64,000 nt of DNA from Demequina sp. NBRC 110053 (GTDB lineage Bacteria; Actinomycetota; Actinomycetes; Actinomycetales; Demequinaceae), in contig NZ_BBRJ01000002.1 in assembly GCF_002090095.1 (NCBI RefSeq), positions 1,674,817 through 1,738,816 on the forward strand, read 5' to 3'. Position 1 is the first letter of the stretch; each line of letters opens with the position of its first letter. The notes beneath the pieces were generated by a model. It did not search any database. It saw only the letters and a program-made list of their open reading frames with translations, and was not told the origin of the DNA. Of this stretch, positions 10,243 to 20,775 are shown piece after piece. The position numbers and the translations under genes are program-made.

Positions 10243-12910
10243 GGATGCGGATCGGCGCGCGGCGGAGCGGGAGGTCGCTCGGCGCCGCAACTCGGCGGCG
10301 CACCGCTCGTTGCGCAGGCGAGCCGAGCGAGGCAAGGGCGCGCACACGGCGCCAGCGAGCGGCCCCGATGCGCCCGCGACTGACGATCGCGTGACACCCG
10401 AGCAGGCCGCCCGCAGTGAGGCTCCAGCCCCCATGGAGGAGCGAGTTCCCACCTCGGAGCTGCGCACACCTGCGTGGCTGACGGAAGCGCCGGCCGACGC
10501 CCTGGATCCGCAGGAGCCCGACGAGCAGGCTGCCGGCGAGGATCCGGATGACGTGCCCGAGTGGGCCAAGGAGGACGGCAGCCCCTACACGCCGACATAC
10601 GACCCCGCGCCGCGCCCCGGGGATCCCGACTACGTGGACGACGACGATCCGGACGCCGCAGGGCCCGATCCCAACACGGTCGCCGACGAGGCCGCAGAGG
10701 CTGACGCGGACGGCGAGCCTGGCCGTGGAGCCGGCGATGCCGGTCCCTCGGTCCCCTCCGTCGCCGATGCCGAGGAGACCGCAGTTCTCGAACCCGTCGT
10801 TCTCGAGCCCGTGGGCCCGGACTCCGCCGAGGGGCCCGATGACGACGCACCGCTGGCGGACACCGCCGTGCTTCCGCCAGTCGGGGACGAGGCGGGCGAT
10901 GCTGAGGCGGCCGATGCAGAGCCAGCTGAAGCGGAGGTCGACGAGCGGCCCGTCGTGGCTCGCTCGAGCGTTCTGGGCGGCGCCGCCGCTGGCGCGGCGT
11001 CGGCGTCCCAGCCGACCGCGGACGCGTCGTCCTCCGAGGTCGCTGGCGAAGCGCCACCCTCCGCTGAGGCGAATGCCGAGACCTCGACTGCCGCGCCGTG
11101 GGCCGACGCTGCCGCGCCCGCAGCCTCGCCCCCAGCTTCGCCCGACCGTTCCGAGCACGGTGCGGCAGCGTCGGACGCGACTGGCGCCCGCGAGACGGGC
11201 GACCACGCGGCCCGTCCCCGGCGCAAGGGCCGCTGGGCCATCGTGCCCCTTGCCATCGTGGCGCTCGGCGTGCTCTACGTGGGTGCGCAGGCGCTGCTGT
11301 CCGGCACCGTGCCGCGCGAGACAGAGTCGCTCGGAGTGTCGATCGGTGGGATGAGCGCCGCCGAGGCGACCGGCGCGCTGGGCGACCTCGGCGATGCCGT
11401 CGCGAGCGAGGACCTCGTGCTCGAGACCTCGGGGCTGTCCTACACCACCACCGCTGCTGCGGCCGGCCTCGCCGTGGACGCTGACGCGACCGTCGACCAG
11501 GTGACGGGCTTCACCCTCGCCCCCCAGCGTCTCTGGATGCATGTCAGCGGCGGCGGTCACATCGAGCCGGTGGTGACCGTCGATCAGGAGGCGCTCGACG
11601 CCACCGTCGCCGAGGCGGCGCAGGAGGTCGATGGACCCGGCGTGGATGCGAGCGTCTCGATCGAGGGCGAGAGCGTCGAGGTGATCCCTGGGCGTCCTGC
11701 AGTCGAGGTGGATCAGGCGGCCTCGGCTCAGCTCGTCGCTGCTGCATGGCCGGGTTTCCGCACCGTCGCGCTCGTCGCCGACGTGATGGAGCCGGACATC
11801 ACCGATGCGGACGCCGAGTCGTTCGCGCAGACGATCGACCAGCAGTACCTGGCGGGACCCGTGACCCTGGTGGGGGACGACGTCGAGACCACGGTCGAGC
11901 CCGCCACGGTCGCCAGCCACGCCACCGTCGTGACCGGGCCGAACGGGCTGGAGCTGGAGATCGACGGCGCCGCGCTCGCCGCGCAGATGGTCGCCGACGA
12001 CCCGGAGCTCGCGACGGAAGGCGAGAGCGCGTCTGTCACCTTCGACGACGACCACGAGATCGTCATCGACGAGGGCCGTCCCGGGATCACGATCGACGGG
12101 GACGCGCTCGCCGATGTCATCGTCGCCGCCGCATCGGCTCCCGACCGCTCCGGAGAGCTGCCCTACACGGCGGCGGAGGCCGAGGTCTCGCCCGAGGACC
12201 TGGGGATCCCGGACCTCAAGGAGGTGGTGGCGTCCTTCAACACCCCGCTCACGGCCGACCGCGTGCGAACGCAGAATCTGCGCACCGCGGCCGCGGACGT
12301 CCAGGGCACGGTGCTCCTGCCCGGCGATGAGTTCAATCTCTACGAGGTCCTGTCGCCCATCACCGCCGAGGAGGGGTACGGCGATGCGCCGGTGATCGTC
12401 GACGGCGTCCTGACAGCCGGGCTGGGCGGCGGGCTGTCGCAGATGGCCACCACGACGTACAACGCGGCCTACTTCGCCGGGTTCGAGCTGCTGCAGCACC
12501 GCCCGCACTCGGTGTGGTTCGCGCGCTACCCGGCGGGCCGCGAGTCGACCCTGTGGGGCTCGACGATCAACGTCAGGTTCGTCAACAACACTCCGTACGC
12601 CGCCGTCATCAACAGCTACACCGACGGCGGCTCGCTCCACGTCGACGTGTGGTCGACGCCGCACTTCGAGGTGGAGACCTCGGCGAGCCCCAAGACGAAC
12701 GTGACGCAGCCCGGCACCAAGGAGGTCCGCTCGGCCAACTGCGAGGCGAAGGGGCCGGGCCAGCCCGGCTTCACGATCACCAACACGCGCGTCGTGACCC
12801 TCGACGGTGAGGAGGTCGATCGCAACGTCGACACCTGGACCTACCAGCCGGATGACGCGATCCGCTGTGTGAGCGAGGACGAGCAGGACGACGACAGCGA
12901 CGATTCCTGA
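10229..12910 (+). CDS. VanW-family membrane-anchored protein with long acidic N-terminus
   Basis: 893 residues. The first ~330 residues are a low-complexity acidic, Ala/Pro-rich cytoplasmic region after a basic start. A single membrane helix lies at about 334-356 (IVPLAIVALGVLYVGAQALL). Extracellular peptidoglycan-binding-like (PG_binding_4 type) repeats follow, with the DxTVxxVTGFTL and VEVIPGRPAVEVD patterns. The VanW domain spans about 664-810 (FNTPLTADRVRTQNL, GTVLLPGDEFN, GGGLSQMATTTYNAA, HSVWFARYPAGRESTLWG). VanW domains occur in glycopeptide-resistance clusters and in cell-wall proteins, but their biochemistry is unsettled, so a cell-wall role is inference. No vanA/vanH-type genes are nearby, so this does not indicate vancomycin resistance. 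Confidence 0.88.
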   Translation: MARGRDADRRAAEREVARRRNSAAHRSLRRRAERGKGAHTAPASGPDAPATDDRVTPEQAARSEAPAPMEERVPTSELRTPAWLTEAPADALDPQEPDEQAAGEDPDDVPEWAKEDGSPYTPTYDPAPRPGDPDYVDDDDPDAAGPDPNTVADEAAEADADGEPGRGAGDAGPSVPSVADAEETAVLEPVVLEPVGPDSAEGPDDDAPLADTAVLPPVGDEAGDAEAADAEPAEAEVDERPVVARSSVLGGAAAGAASASQPTADASSSEVAGEAPPSAEANAETSTAAPWADAAAPAASPPASPDRSEHGAAASDATGARETGDHAARPRRKGRWAIVPLAIVALGVLYVGAQALLSGTVPRETESLGVSIGGMSAAEATGALGDLGDAVASEDLVLETSGLSYTTTAAAAGLAVDADATVDQVTGFTLAPQRLWMHVSGGGHIEPVVTVDQEALDATVAEAAQEVDGPGVDASVSIEGESVEVIPGRPAVEVDQAASAQLVAAAWPGFRTVALVADVMEPDITDADAESFAQTIDQQYLAGPVTLVGDDVETTVEPATVASHATVVTGPNGLELEIDGAALAAQMVADDPELATEGESASVTFDDDHEIVIDEGRPGITIDGDALADVIVAAASAPDRSGELPYTAAEAEVSPEDLGIPDLKEVVASFNTPLTADRVRTQNLRTAAADVQGTVLLPGDEFNLYEVLSPITAEEGYGDAPVIVDGVLTAGLGGGLSQMATTTYNAAYFAGFELLQHRPHSVWFARYPAGRESTLWGSTINVRFVNNTPYAAVINSYTDGGSLHVDVWSTPHFEVETSASPKTNVTQPGTKEVRSANCEAKGPGQPGFTITNTRVVTLDGEEVDRNVDTWTYQPDDAIRCVSEDEQDDDSDDS

Positions 12911-12991
12911 CCGAGCGCGGGCAGTGCCAGTGGCGGGATGGCACGGCGCTACAATGGTGCGGTTCGCACCCTCGCCTGAAACGGAGATGAA

Positions 12992-13315
12992 GTGACCTAC
13001 GTCATCGCCCTGCCTTGTGTCGACGTCAAGGACAAGGCCTGCATCGACGAGTGTCCGGTCGACTGCATCTACGAGGGCGAGCGCTCGCTGTACATCCACC
13101 CGGACGAGTGCGTCGACTGTGGCGCATGCGAGCCCGTGTGCCCCGTCGAGGCGATCTACTACGAGGACGACGTCCCGGACAAGTGGGCGGACTACTACAA
13201 CGCGAACGTCGAGTTCTTCTCGGAGATCGGCTCACCGGGCGGCGCAGCCAAGATGGGCCTGATCGAGCACGACCACGACCTCATCAAGTCCCTGCCGCCC
13301 AACCCCAACGACTGA
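12992..13315 (+). CDS. fdxA: 7Fe ferredoxin (FdxA/FdxC type)
   Basis: Soluble electron carrier with one [3Fe-4S] and one [4Fe-4S] cluster. The 107-residue product closely follows the actinobacterial family: C9, C17, C21, C25 in the N-terminal half and C40, C43, C46, C50 in the D-E-C-V-D-C-G-A-C-E-P-V-C-P motif, followed by VEAIYYEDDVPDKW. The GTG at 12992 is preceded by GGAG six to seven bases away. TACAAT at 12950-12955 is a plausible -10 element, giving a leader of about 30 bases. It lies nine bases before dapC, an association also found in mycobacteria, so the two are likely one transcript. Confidence 0.96.
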   Translation: MTYVIALPCVDVKDKACIDECPVDCIYEGERSLYIHPDECVDCGACEPVCPVEAIYYEDDVPDKWADYYNANVEFFSEIGSPGGAAKMGLIEHDHDLIKSLPPNPND

Positions 13316-13324
13316 TCGGCGCTC

Positions 13325-14434
13325 GTGGGACTCCAGCCGGGCGCCTTGCCCGACTTCCCGTGGGACTCGCTCGCGCCGTACCGCGCGCTCGCCGCTGAGC
13401 ACCCCGGCGGGGTGGTCGACCTCTCGGTGGGAACGCCGGTCGACCCGACGCCCGCGCTGATCCAGGACGCATTGCGCGCGGCGGCGGACGCACCGGGCTA
13501 CCCGACCACGCACGGCACGCCCGCGCTCCGCGAGGCCGTGGTCGGATGGTTCGAGCGCACGCGGTCGGTGACGGGCCTCGGGGCCGACGCGGTGCTGCCA
13601 ACGGTGGGGTCCAAGGAGCTGGTGGCGTTCCTGCCTGCCCTGCTGGGGCTGGGGGAGCGCGACACCGTCGTCCACCCTGCCGTCGCCTATCCGACGTACG
13701 CCGTGGGTGCGACCCTCGCCGGCGCATCGGCTCTCGCCACCGACGACGTCGCGACGTGGGAGGGCCGCGAGGACGTGCGGCTCGTGTGGGTGAACTCGCC
13801 CTCCAACCCGACCGGCGGCGTCCTGAGCCGCGATCACCTGCGCACGGTGGTGCAGGCCGCCAGGCGCATCGGCGCCGTGGTGGCGTCCGACGAGTGCTAC
13901 GCGGCCCTGTCATGGACCGACGACCCCGTGCCATCCATCCTCGACGCGGACGTGTGCGGCGGCTCGCACGACGGCCTGCTCGCCGTGTACTCGCTGTCCA
14001 AGCAGAGCTCGATCGCGGGCTACCGCGCCGCCTTCGTCGCGGGTGACGCCAGCCTCATCGCCGGACTGCTTGAGGCGCGCAAGCACGCCGGGATGATCGT
14101 TCCCGCGCCAGTCCAGGCGGCGATGACGGTCGCGCTGGGGGACGACGACCACGTCGCGGCGCAGCGCGAGACGTATCGTGCCCGGCGCGAGGCGCTGCTC
14201 GAAGCCGTCCACGACGCGGGGCTGTCGGTCTCCGGCTCAGAGGCCGGACTCTATCTCTGGGCGACGCGTGACGAGGACTGCTGGCAGACCATAGAGTGGC
14301 TCGCGGGCCGTGGCATCATCGCCGCGCCCGGGGCCTTCTACGGTGCCGCAGGTGCTCGCCATGTGCGGATCGCGCTCACAGCCACCGACGAGCGCGTCCA
14401 GGAGGCGTGCAGGCGGCTCTCCATAGACAGGTAA
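13325..14434 (+). CDS. dapC: Succinyldiaminopimelate aminotransferase DapC
   Basis: PLP-dependent class I/II aminotransferase expected to convert N-succinyl-2-amino-6-ketopimelate to N-succinyl-LL-diaminopimelate in lysine and peptidoglycan precursor synthesis. The 369 residues include the fold type I hallmarks: G-Y-P-T-T-H-G near the start, N161 in NPTGG, DECY (PLP ring contact), and the Schiff-base lysine K226 in YSLSKQSSIAGYR, followed by the terminal HVRIALT arginine region. The GTG start at 13325 lies directly behind fdxA. dapD and dapE are 2-3 kb downstream, which favours DapC over other aminotransferases of this family. In mycobacteria the same ferredoxin-dapC pair exists. Confidence 0.9.
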   Translation: MGLQPGALPDFPWDSLAPYRALAAEHPGGVVDLSVGTPVDPTPALIQDALRAAADAPGYPTTHGTPALREAVVGWFERTRSVTGLGADAVLPTVGSKELVAFLPALLGLGERDTVVHPAVAYPTYAVGATLAGASALATDDVATWEGREDVRLVWVNSPSNPTGGVLSRDHLRTVVQAARRIGAVVASDECYAALSWTDDPVPSILDADVCGGSHDGLLAVYSLSKQSSIAGYRAAFVAGDASLIAGLLEARKHAGMIVPAPVQAAMTVALGDDDHVAAQRETYRARREALLEAVHDAGLSVSGSEAGLYLWATRDEDCWQTIEWLAGRGIIAAPGAFYGAAGARHVRIALTATDERVQEACRRLSIDR

Positions 14435-14490
14435 ACTCGCTGCCAAGCGAACGCACAAGGGCGCCGCGGCGCACTGGGAGGACTCTAGGT

Positions 14491-15780
<1,290 letters not shown>

Positions 15781-15794
15781 GCTGGCCGCGAGGA

Positions 15795-16637
15795 TCACTC
15801 CGTCCGCAGCGTGACCGCGGGCGCCTCCGACGGTGACGGCTCCTCGCCGCGCGTCCACGCGGCGTCCTCGCGCACCGACGCGGTCACCCCTGATGCCTGG
15901 GCGACCGCGACGGCCCATCGCTGCATGGCATCGTCGAGCCTCGGGTCCCCTGCGATGATGGCCACCTCGGTCGACTCGGCGTCGACGTCGGTCACGGCCA
16001 CCTCGTAGGTGCCGGCGCCGAAGTCGGCCGCGATGCGCTCGCTGAATGCCCGCGCGGTGGTGATCGACGCATCGCCCAGGTCGCACGCGACGTCGCCGCC
16101 GTACCCTGTGAGGGCCGAGGCCCAGAGCCGGCCCTCCTCCTCGTGGTCGGCGTACGCATCGGGGAATGCCGAGCGCTGGACGGCCTGCGCGGCCACGGTC
16201 ACGTCGAGCTCCTGCCAGCCGTCGACCTCGACGAGGCCTGCGTAGAACCTGGCGGTGGAGTAGTACGGGTCCATGATCTCCTCGACCGATCCCCAGCCCT
16301 GCGACGGACGCTGCTGGAAGAGGCCGACGGAATCACGATCGCCGTAGTCGATGTTGCGCAGCGACGACTCCTGGATGGCGGTGGCGACGGCGATGGTGGC
16401 GGCGCGAGCCGGGAGCCCGTCGCGGATCGATCCGGCCACGATGATCGCGATGTTGTTCGCCTGCTCGGCGGACTTCGAGTCCGACCGGTCGCCGAGGGTC
16501 ACGGTGCATCGGCCCGACGGCAGCACCTCGTCGCCGAACCGGCCCCAGAGACCCGGTCCCCAGATCACCGCGGCCGTCCCCACCCCAGCGATGAGCAGCA
16601 GGGCCATGAGGCCGCGGCCCCGCTGCCCCCGCGCCAC
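15795..16637 (-). CDS. Membrane-anchored/secreted protein with lysozyme-like motif, function unknown
   Basis: 280 residues with an N-terminal hydrophobic segment (MALLLIAGVGTAAVIWGPGLWG) after a basic start, so it is exported or anchored. The central block A-I-Q-E-S-S-L-R-N-I-D-Y-G-D-R-D-S-V-G-L-F-Q-Q-R-P resembles the catalytic glutamate region of lysozyme-like transglycosylases (E-S-x-x, G-L-F-Q). Proteins with this block are common in actinobacteria and sometimes carry a heavy-metal-transporter name for which I see no support. A role in peptidoglycan turnover is inference. The GTG at 16637 follows the dapD stop by one base; an ATG ten codons later (16607) is an alternative. Probably co-transcribed with dapD. 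Confidence 0.72.
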   Translation of the reverse strand: MARGQRGRGLMALLLIAGVGTAAVIWGPGLWGRFGDEVLPSGRCTVTLGDRSDSKSAEQANNIAIIVAGSIRDGLPARAATIAVATAIQESSLRNIDYGDRDSVGLFQQRPSQGWGSVEEIMDPYYSTARFYAGLVEVDGWQELDVTVAAQAVQRSAFPDAYADHEEEGRLWASALTGYGGDVACDLGDASITTARAFSERIAADFGAGTYEVAVTDVDAESTEVAIIAGDPRLDDAMQRWAVAVAQASGVTASVREDAAWTRGEEPSPSEAPAVTLRTE

Positions 16638-16638
16638 G

Positions 16639-17586
16639 TCAGTTGGCGTGCAGCGCGGCGTTGAGCTCGACGCCGTGACCCTGGCGGGCGACCACCTCGA
16701 TGGCCCCCGAGACCGAGTTGCGGCGGAACAGCAGCCCGTCACGGCCCGCGAGCTCGACGGCCTTGACCACGACGGGCTTGCCGTCGTCGTCGCTCTGCCC
16801 CACAAGCAGCACCTTCGACCCGGCCGTCACGTAGAGGCCGGCCTCGACGACGCAGTCGTCGCCGAGCGGGATGCCCAGCCCCGAGTTGGCGCCCAGCAGC
16901 GAGCGCTCGCCGATCGAGATGACCTGCGTGCCGCCGCCCGACAGCGTGCCCATGATCGAGGCTCCGCCGCCCACGTCCGAGCCGTCCCCCACGACCACGC
17001 CGGCGGAGATGCGACCCTCGACCATCGAGTGGCCCAGCGTGCCGGCGTTGAAGTTCACGAAGCCCTCGTGCATGACGGTCGTGCCCTCGGCCAGGTGGGC
17101 GCCCAGGCGCACGCGGTCAGCGTCGGCGACCCTCACTCCCGACGGCACCACGTAGTCGACCATGCGCGGGAACTTGTCGACGCCGTAGACCGTCAGGTGC
17201 TGACCTGCGGCGCGGAACCGCAGACGGGTGGACTCGAAGCCGTCGATCGCGCATGGCCCTGCGGACGTCCAGACCACGTTCGTGAGCGAGCCGAAGAGCC
17301 CGTCGAGGTTCAGCCCGTGCGGTTGCACCAGTCGATGCGACAGCAGGTGCAGCCGCAGGTACGCATCCTCGACCGAGGCCGGCGCGGCATCCAGGTCGAT
17401 CTCGACGCGGACCGTCCTGATCTCGACGCGCCGCAGGTCGTCCGTGCGCTCGGCGGCGGCGAGCGCCTCGGGCACCGCGGAGCCCGCTGGCGCCTCGCCG
17501 AGCCCGGGCGCGGGGTACCACGTGTCGAGCACCGTGCCCTCACGGTCGATCGTGGCCAGTCCGAATCCGTGTGCGGGTCGCGTCAT
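16639..17586 (-). CDS. dapD: Tetrahydrodipicolinate N-succinyltransferase DapD
   Basis: Transfers succinyl from succinyl-CoA to tetrahydrodipicolinate in the succinylase branch of lysine/DAP synthesis. 315 residues of the actinobacterial DapD type: an N-terminal domain, then a left-handed beta-helix rich in hexapeptides ([55 protein letters not shown]). The active-site region includes [12 protein letters not shown]. The start at 17586 has TACCCT and a seven-base gap before it and no Shine-Dalgarno site. Divergent from dapE, 170 bases away; with dapC it completes three successive pathway steps in this window. Confidence 0.95.
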   Translation of the reverse strand: MTRPAHGFGLATIDREGTVLDTWYPAPGLGEAPAGSAVPEALAAAERTDDLRRVEIRTVRVEIDLDAAPASVEDAYLRLHLLSHRLVQPHGLNLDGLFGSLTNVVWTSAGPCAIDGFESTRLRFRAAGQHLTVYGVDKFPRMVDYVVPSGVRVADADRVRLGAHLAEGTTVMHEGFVNFNAGTLGHSMVEGRISAGVVVGDGSDVGGGASIMGTLSGGGTQVISIGERSLLGANSGLGIPLGDDCVVEAGLYVTAGSKVLLVGQSDDDGKPVVVKAVELAGRDGLLFRRNSVSGAIEVVARQGHGVELNAALHAN

Positions 17587-17593
17587 GGGCACC

Positions 17594-17599
17594 AGGGTA
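17594..17599 (-). promoter_or_regulatory. -10 element, leaderless-type start of dapD
   Basis: TACCCT on the minus strand, seven bases before the dapD ATG at 17586. Confidence 0.5.
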
Positions 17600-17744
17600 G
17601 TAGGCCGAGGCCGGAGGGCCGATGCGATGGCCGGCTTCACGCACCGGCGTCTCGCGGCGCGCGTGCACGGCGGCAGTCGCTGAGTGCCGCGTGCGTGCCG
17701 GATCCCGGCACTCAGTGACTGCCAGGGCGCGCGGAGCATGCCGG

Positions 17745-17750
17745 TAGCCT
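17745..17750 (+). promoter_or_regulatory. -10 element, leaderless-type start of dapE
   Basis: TAGCCT followed by six bases and the dapE ATG at 17757; no Shine-Dalgarno sequence. Confidence 0.55.
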
Positions 17751-17756
17751 GGCCGC

Positions 17757-18854
17757 ATGCCCGACCTTGACCTGACCGCTTCCGTCGAGCAGCTCGCGGC
17801 GCAGCTGATCGACATCCCCTCGGTGAGCGGCGGGGAGCACGCGATCGCCGACGCGGTGGAGGCGGCGCTCGCGGCGCAGGCGCCGCACCTGAGCATCACC
17901 CGCGACGGCGACGCGCTGATCGCCCGCACCGCGACCGGCGCCGCCGAGCGCGTGCTCGTCGCCGGCCACCTCGACACCGTCCCGATCAAGGGCAACGTGC
18001 CCAGCCGATGGGACGACGACGGCGCGACCCTCGTGGGCAGGGGCAGCGTGGACATGAAGGCCGGCGTCGCAGTGATGCTGTCGCTCGCCGCCCAGCTCGA
18101 CGCACCCTCCCGCGACATCACGTGGGTCCTCTACGACCACGAGGAGGTCGAGGAGGCCAAGAACGGCCTCGGCCGACTGAGCCGCCAGCACCCCGAGCTG
18201 CTGACCGCCGACTTCGCGGTGCTGTGCGAGCCTACGAGCGCCGCGATCGAGGGAGGCTGCAACGGCACCCTGCGGGTGGACGTCACGGTCGCCGGCCGCG
18301 CCGCCCACTCGGCACGGTCGTGGAAGGGGAGCAACGCGATCCACGGCATCGGCCCGCTGCTGTCGGCCCTCAGCTCGTACGAGCCGGCCACCGTCACGGT
18401 GGACGGCCTCGACTACCGCGAGGGCCTCAACGCGGTCGGCGTGCGCGGCGGCATTGCCGGCAACGTCATCCCGGACGCCGCGACCGTGACCATCAACTAC
18501 CGGTTCGCGCCCGACAAGTCCGTCGAGCGGGCCCAGGCGCACGTCGAGCAGGTCATCGCGGGCGCAGGGCTGGGCGAGCACACCGTCGAGTGGACCGACC
18601 TGGCCGCCGCGTGCCGACCAGGGCTCGATGCCCCGCTCGCGCAGTCCTTCGCCGCGGCAGTGACGGCCGCAGGAGGCGGCACGCCCCGCGCCAAGGAGGG
18701 ATGGACCGACGTCGCCCGCCTGGGGGCGCTGGGCATTCCCGCCGTCAACTACGGCCCAGGGGACCCCGAGCTGGCGCACGCCGACGACGAACGCTGCCCC
18801 ATCGACCAGATCCACGCATGCCGTGCCGGCCTGGAGGCATGGCTGACCGCCTGA
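17757..18854 (+). CDS. dapE: Succinyl-diaminopimelate desuccinylase DapE
   Basis: Zinc peptidase of the M20 family that hydrolyses N-succinyl-LL-DAP to LL-DAP and succinate. 365 residues. Metal and catalytic motifs are visible: GHLDTVP (His metal ligand and Asp), [10 protein letters not shown] (bridging Asp), DHEEVEE (catalytic Glu-Glu), [14 protein letters not shown], and the C-terminal LAHADDERC histidine. The dimerisation domain lies between about residues 170 and 285 ([32 protein letters not shown]). The start has a TAGCCT element six bases upstream. It follows the divergent dapD and precedes the LOG gene by 64 bases. Confidence 0.95.
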   Translation: MPDLDLTASVEQLAAQLIDIPSVSGGEHAIADAVEAALAAQAPHLSITRDGDALIARTATGAAERVLVAGHLDTVPIKGNVPSRWDDDGATLVGRGSVDMKAGVAVMLSLAAQLDAPSRDITWVLYDHEEVEEAKNGLGRLSRQHPELLTADFAVLCEPTSAAIEGGCNGTLRVDVTVAGRAAHSARSWKGSNAIHGIGPLLSALSSYEPATVTVDGLDYREGLNAVGVRGGIAGNVIPDAATVTINYRFAPDKSVERAQAHVEQVIAGAGLGEHTVEWTDLAAACRPGLDAPLAQSFAAAVTAAGGGTPRAKEGWTDVARLGALGIPAVNYGPGDPELAHADDERCPIDQIHACRAGLEAWLTA

Positions 18855-18918
18855 CCCGGCCCGCGCGTCGGCGCCGCATGTCTCACCGAGCAACCGACCC
18901 CGACCTGAGGAGACACCC

Positions 18919-19692
18919 GTGACGGACTATCGCAAGGGACCTGTGCTGCTGCGCGGCCGCAACGTTCCGCAGACGTCGACCTCCGGACGTCTGCTGGGCG
19001 GCCAGGACGAGCCCGACTGGCTGCACGAGGATCCGTGGCGGGTGCTGCGGATCCAGAGCGAGTTCGTGGAGGGGTTCGGGGCGCTCGCCGAGCTGGGGCC
19101 GGCGATCTCGGTCTTCGGCTCCGCGCGATCCAAGCCCGGCGCCGACGACTACGAGCAGGGCATCGTCGCGGGACGCCGCCTGGTCGAGGAGGGCTTCGCC
19201 GTCATCACGGGCGGCGGCCCCGGCGTCATGGAGGCCGCCAACAAGGGCGCGCAGGACGCCGGCGGGGTCTCGGTGGGTCTCGGCATCGAGCTGCCGTTCG
19301 AGCAGGGCGTCAACGAGTACGTCAATCTGGGCATCAACTTCCGGTACTTCTTCGTGCGCAAGACGATGTTCGTGAAGTACGCGCAGGGCTTCATCGTGCT
19401 GCCTGGGGGCTTTGGGACGTTCGACGAACTGTTCGAGTCGCTCACGCTCGTGCAGACCCGCACCATCACGCGCTTCCCGATCGTGCTCGTCGGCCACGCG
19501 TACTGGGATGGGCTCGTCGACTGGCTTCGCAGCGTCGTCGCCGTCGACGGCAAGATCGCCGAGACCGATCTCGACCTGTTCCACGTGACGGACGACATCG
19601 AGGAGGCCGTGAGCATCGTCTCCGAGTACGCGCGCGGCGAGGGCACCGGTCCGGTCGAGCCACCCGAGGGGCCAGCCGACTCCGCCATGTAG
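18919..19692 (+). CDS. LOG-family (lysine-decarboxylase-like) Rossmann protein
   Basis: 257 residues of the TIGR00730/LOG family, in which several members are cytokinin-activating nucleotide phosphoribohydrolases acting on N6-modified AMP. Visible motifs are S-V-F-G-S-A-R, the nucleotide-binding GGGPGVMEAANKG and the catalytic PGGFGTFDELFE; the R and E of these blocks are retained. The substrate in this organism is unknown, so only the family is called. The GTG at 18919 follows GAGGAG by six bases. It sits between dapE and a DUF3117 gene, an order also seen in mycobacteria. Confidence 0.9.
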   Translation: MTDYRKGPVLLRGRNVPQTSTSGRLLGGQDEPDWLHEDPWRVLRIQSEFVEGFGALAELGPAISVFGSARSKPGADDYEQGIVAGRRLVEEGFAVITGGGPGVMEAANKGAQDAGGVSVGLGIELPFEQGVNEYVNLGINFRYFFVRKTMFVKYAQGFIVLPGGFGTFDELFESLTLVQTRTITRFPIVLVGHAYWDGLVDWLRSVVAVDGKIAETDLDLFHVTDDIEEAVSIVSEYARGEGTGPVEPPEGPADSAM

Positions 19693-19770
19693 GCGCCTTG
19701 CCGCCCATTCACCGCGCGCCGATGCGCCCGCAGCCGACGCTCGGAGGCTCGGCTGGGAGGCGTCGCGTGT

Positions 19771-19800
19771 TTGGGAGAGGGTCGCGGCTCGGCGTAGAAT
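19771..19800 (+). promoter_or_regulatory. Promoter of the DUF3117 gene
   Basis: TTGGGA (19771-19776), an 18-base spacer and TAGAAT (19795-19800) make a good housekeeping-sigma promoter. The resulting leader of about 50 bases carries GGAGGAGAA before the ATG at 19857. Confidence 0.6.
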
Positions 19801-19856
19801 GGTGCCGGCCCCGCGGAATCCGCGGTGGGCCCGCGATACTCGGAGGAGAACCACAT

Positions 19857-20024
19857 ATGGCTGCGATGAAGCCCCGCACCGGCGACGGCCCCATGGAGGT
19901 CGTGAAGGAGGGTCGTGGCTATGTGATGCGCGTGCCGCTCGAGGGCGGCGGCCGACTGGTCGTGGAGATCAATGCCGACGAGGTCGCCGAGCTGCGCGAC
20001 GCGCTCGCGGGAGCTCTGCAGTAG
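19857..20024 (+). CDS. DUF3117 small protein
   Basis: A 55-residue cytoplasmic protein (M-A-A-M-K-P-R-T-G-D-G-P-M-E-V-V-K-E-G-R-G, then E-G-G-G-R-L-V-V-E-I, then A-D-E-V-A-E-L). It is nearly invariant across actinobacteria as family DUF3117 with no known biochemical function. A strong ribosome site (GGAGGAGAA, seven bases before the ATG) and a good promoter suggest high expression. It lies between the LOG gene and the divergent O-methyltransferase. The conservation and expression signals point to a basic cellular role, but none can be named. Confidence 0.93.
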   Translation: MAAMKPRTGDGPMEVVKEGRGYVMRVPLEGGGRLVVEINADEVAELRDALAGALQ

Positions 20025-20028
20025 CGCT

Positions 20029-20124
20029 CTACGCGTCGATGAGATAGCTCGTCACGGAGGTCACCGACGCCGTGGGCGCCGCCGCATCGGCCCTCGCGAG
20101 AGCGATCGCGAGGTCGCCGCTCAT
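20029..20124 (-). CDS. Possible 31-residue small protein
   Basis: A short frame beginning MSGDLAIALARADAAAPTAS and ending S-Y-L-I-D-A, directly downstream of the O-methyltransferase. Its ATG is preceded by TACCGT and a six-base gap, the same leaderless start pattern as many proven families in this window. The peptide would form an amphipathic helix followed by a Thr/Ser/Val-rich tail. No family is recognised; it could be chance. Confidence 0.3.
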   Translation of the reverse strand: MSGDLAIALARADAAAPTASVTSVTSYLIDA

Positions 20125-20130
20125 GCGCCC

Positions 20131-20136
20131 ACGGTA
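20131..20136 (-). promoter_or_regulatory. -10-like element before the 31-codon frame
   Basis: TACCGT on the minus strand, six bases before the ATG at 20124. It lies just beyond the O-methyltransferase stop. Confidence 0.3.
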
Positions 20137-20138
20137 CG

Positions 20139-20771
20139 TCAGGCGGTCTTGACCGCCACCAGCAGCCCGTCGCCGCTTGTCAGCAGCATGGGCTGCAGCA
20201 CGTCGGACTCGCGCACGGCCTTGAGCGTCATGCGCACTGCGGTGGTGCTCTCGTCCCGCTGAGCGGGATCCGGCACGCGCGAGTGCCACAGCGCGTTGTC
20301 GATGATCACGATCCCACCGGCGCGCAACAGCCGCAGCGCCTGCTCGAGGTACTGGGGGTACTCCGCCTTGCGGGCGTCGATGAGCACCAGGTCGTAGCCG
20401 TGGTCGGTCAGACGGGGCAGGACCTCGAGCGCCCGCCCGGTGATCATGCGCGCCCGCTCCGGCGCGAAGCCTGCCGAAGCGAGAGTCCTGCGCGCGGCCT
20501 TGTGGTGCTCGGGCTCCACGTCGATGGTGGTCACCACGCCTGAGGCTCCCATGCCGCGCAGGAGGTACGTCGTCGAGACGCCCGCGCCGGTGCCGATCTC
20601 CACCGCGGAGCGGACTCCAGCCGTGCGCGCCACGAACTCGATCACGCGGGCCGCGCCCGGCAGGACCGGCACGCAGCCGAGCTGGTCCGCGACGTCACGC
20701 GCCGCCAGGATCACGTCGTCCTCGGGGACGAAGTCCTCGCAGTACGCCCAGTTGGCGGCATCGGTGCTCAT
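20139..20771 (-). CDS. SAM-dependent O-methyltransferase (family 3 type)
   Basis: 210 residues of the class I O-methyltransferase family related to catechol/caffeoyl-CoA methyltransferases. Motif I is V-E-I-G-T-G-A-G-V-S-T; the acidic V-V-T-T-I-D-V-E follows, and D-L-V-L-I-D-A-R-K marks the metal-binding Asp region, with I-V-I-I-D-N-A-L-W-H later. The substrate is unknown. It is divergent from sigE, exactly as the methyltransferase gene beside sigE in M. tuberculosis (Rv1220c), so a stress link is possible. Its ribosome site GGAGGA is contained in a small hairpin (20776-20791). Confidence 0.88.
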   Translation of the reverse strand: MSTDAANWAYCEDFVPEDDVILAARDVADQLGCVPVLPGAARVIEFVARTAGVRSAVEIGTGAGVSTTYLLRGMGASGVVTTIDVEPEHHKAARRTLASAGFAPERARMITGRALEVLPRLTDHGYDLVLIDARKAEYPQYLEQALRLLRAGGIVIIDNALWHSRVPDPAQRDESTTAVRMTLKAVRESDVLQPMLLTSGDGLLVAVKTA

Positions 20772-20775
20772 GGAG

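Noticed and set aside
10229-12910. Vancomycin resistance determinant
   Set aside because: A VanW domain alone is common in actinobacterial wall proteins, and no vanHAX genes are present.
10130-13099. 989-codon minus-strand frame
   Set aside because: Antisense of the VanW-family and ferredoxin genes; no ribosome site and low-complexity composition.
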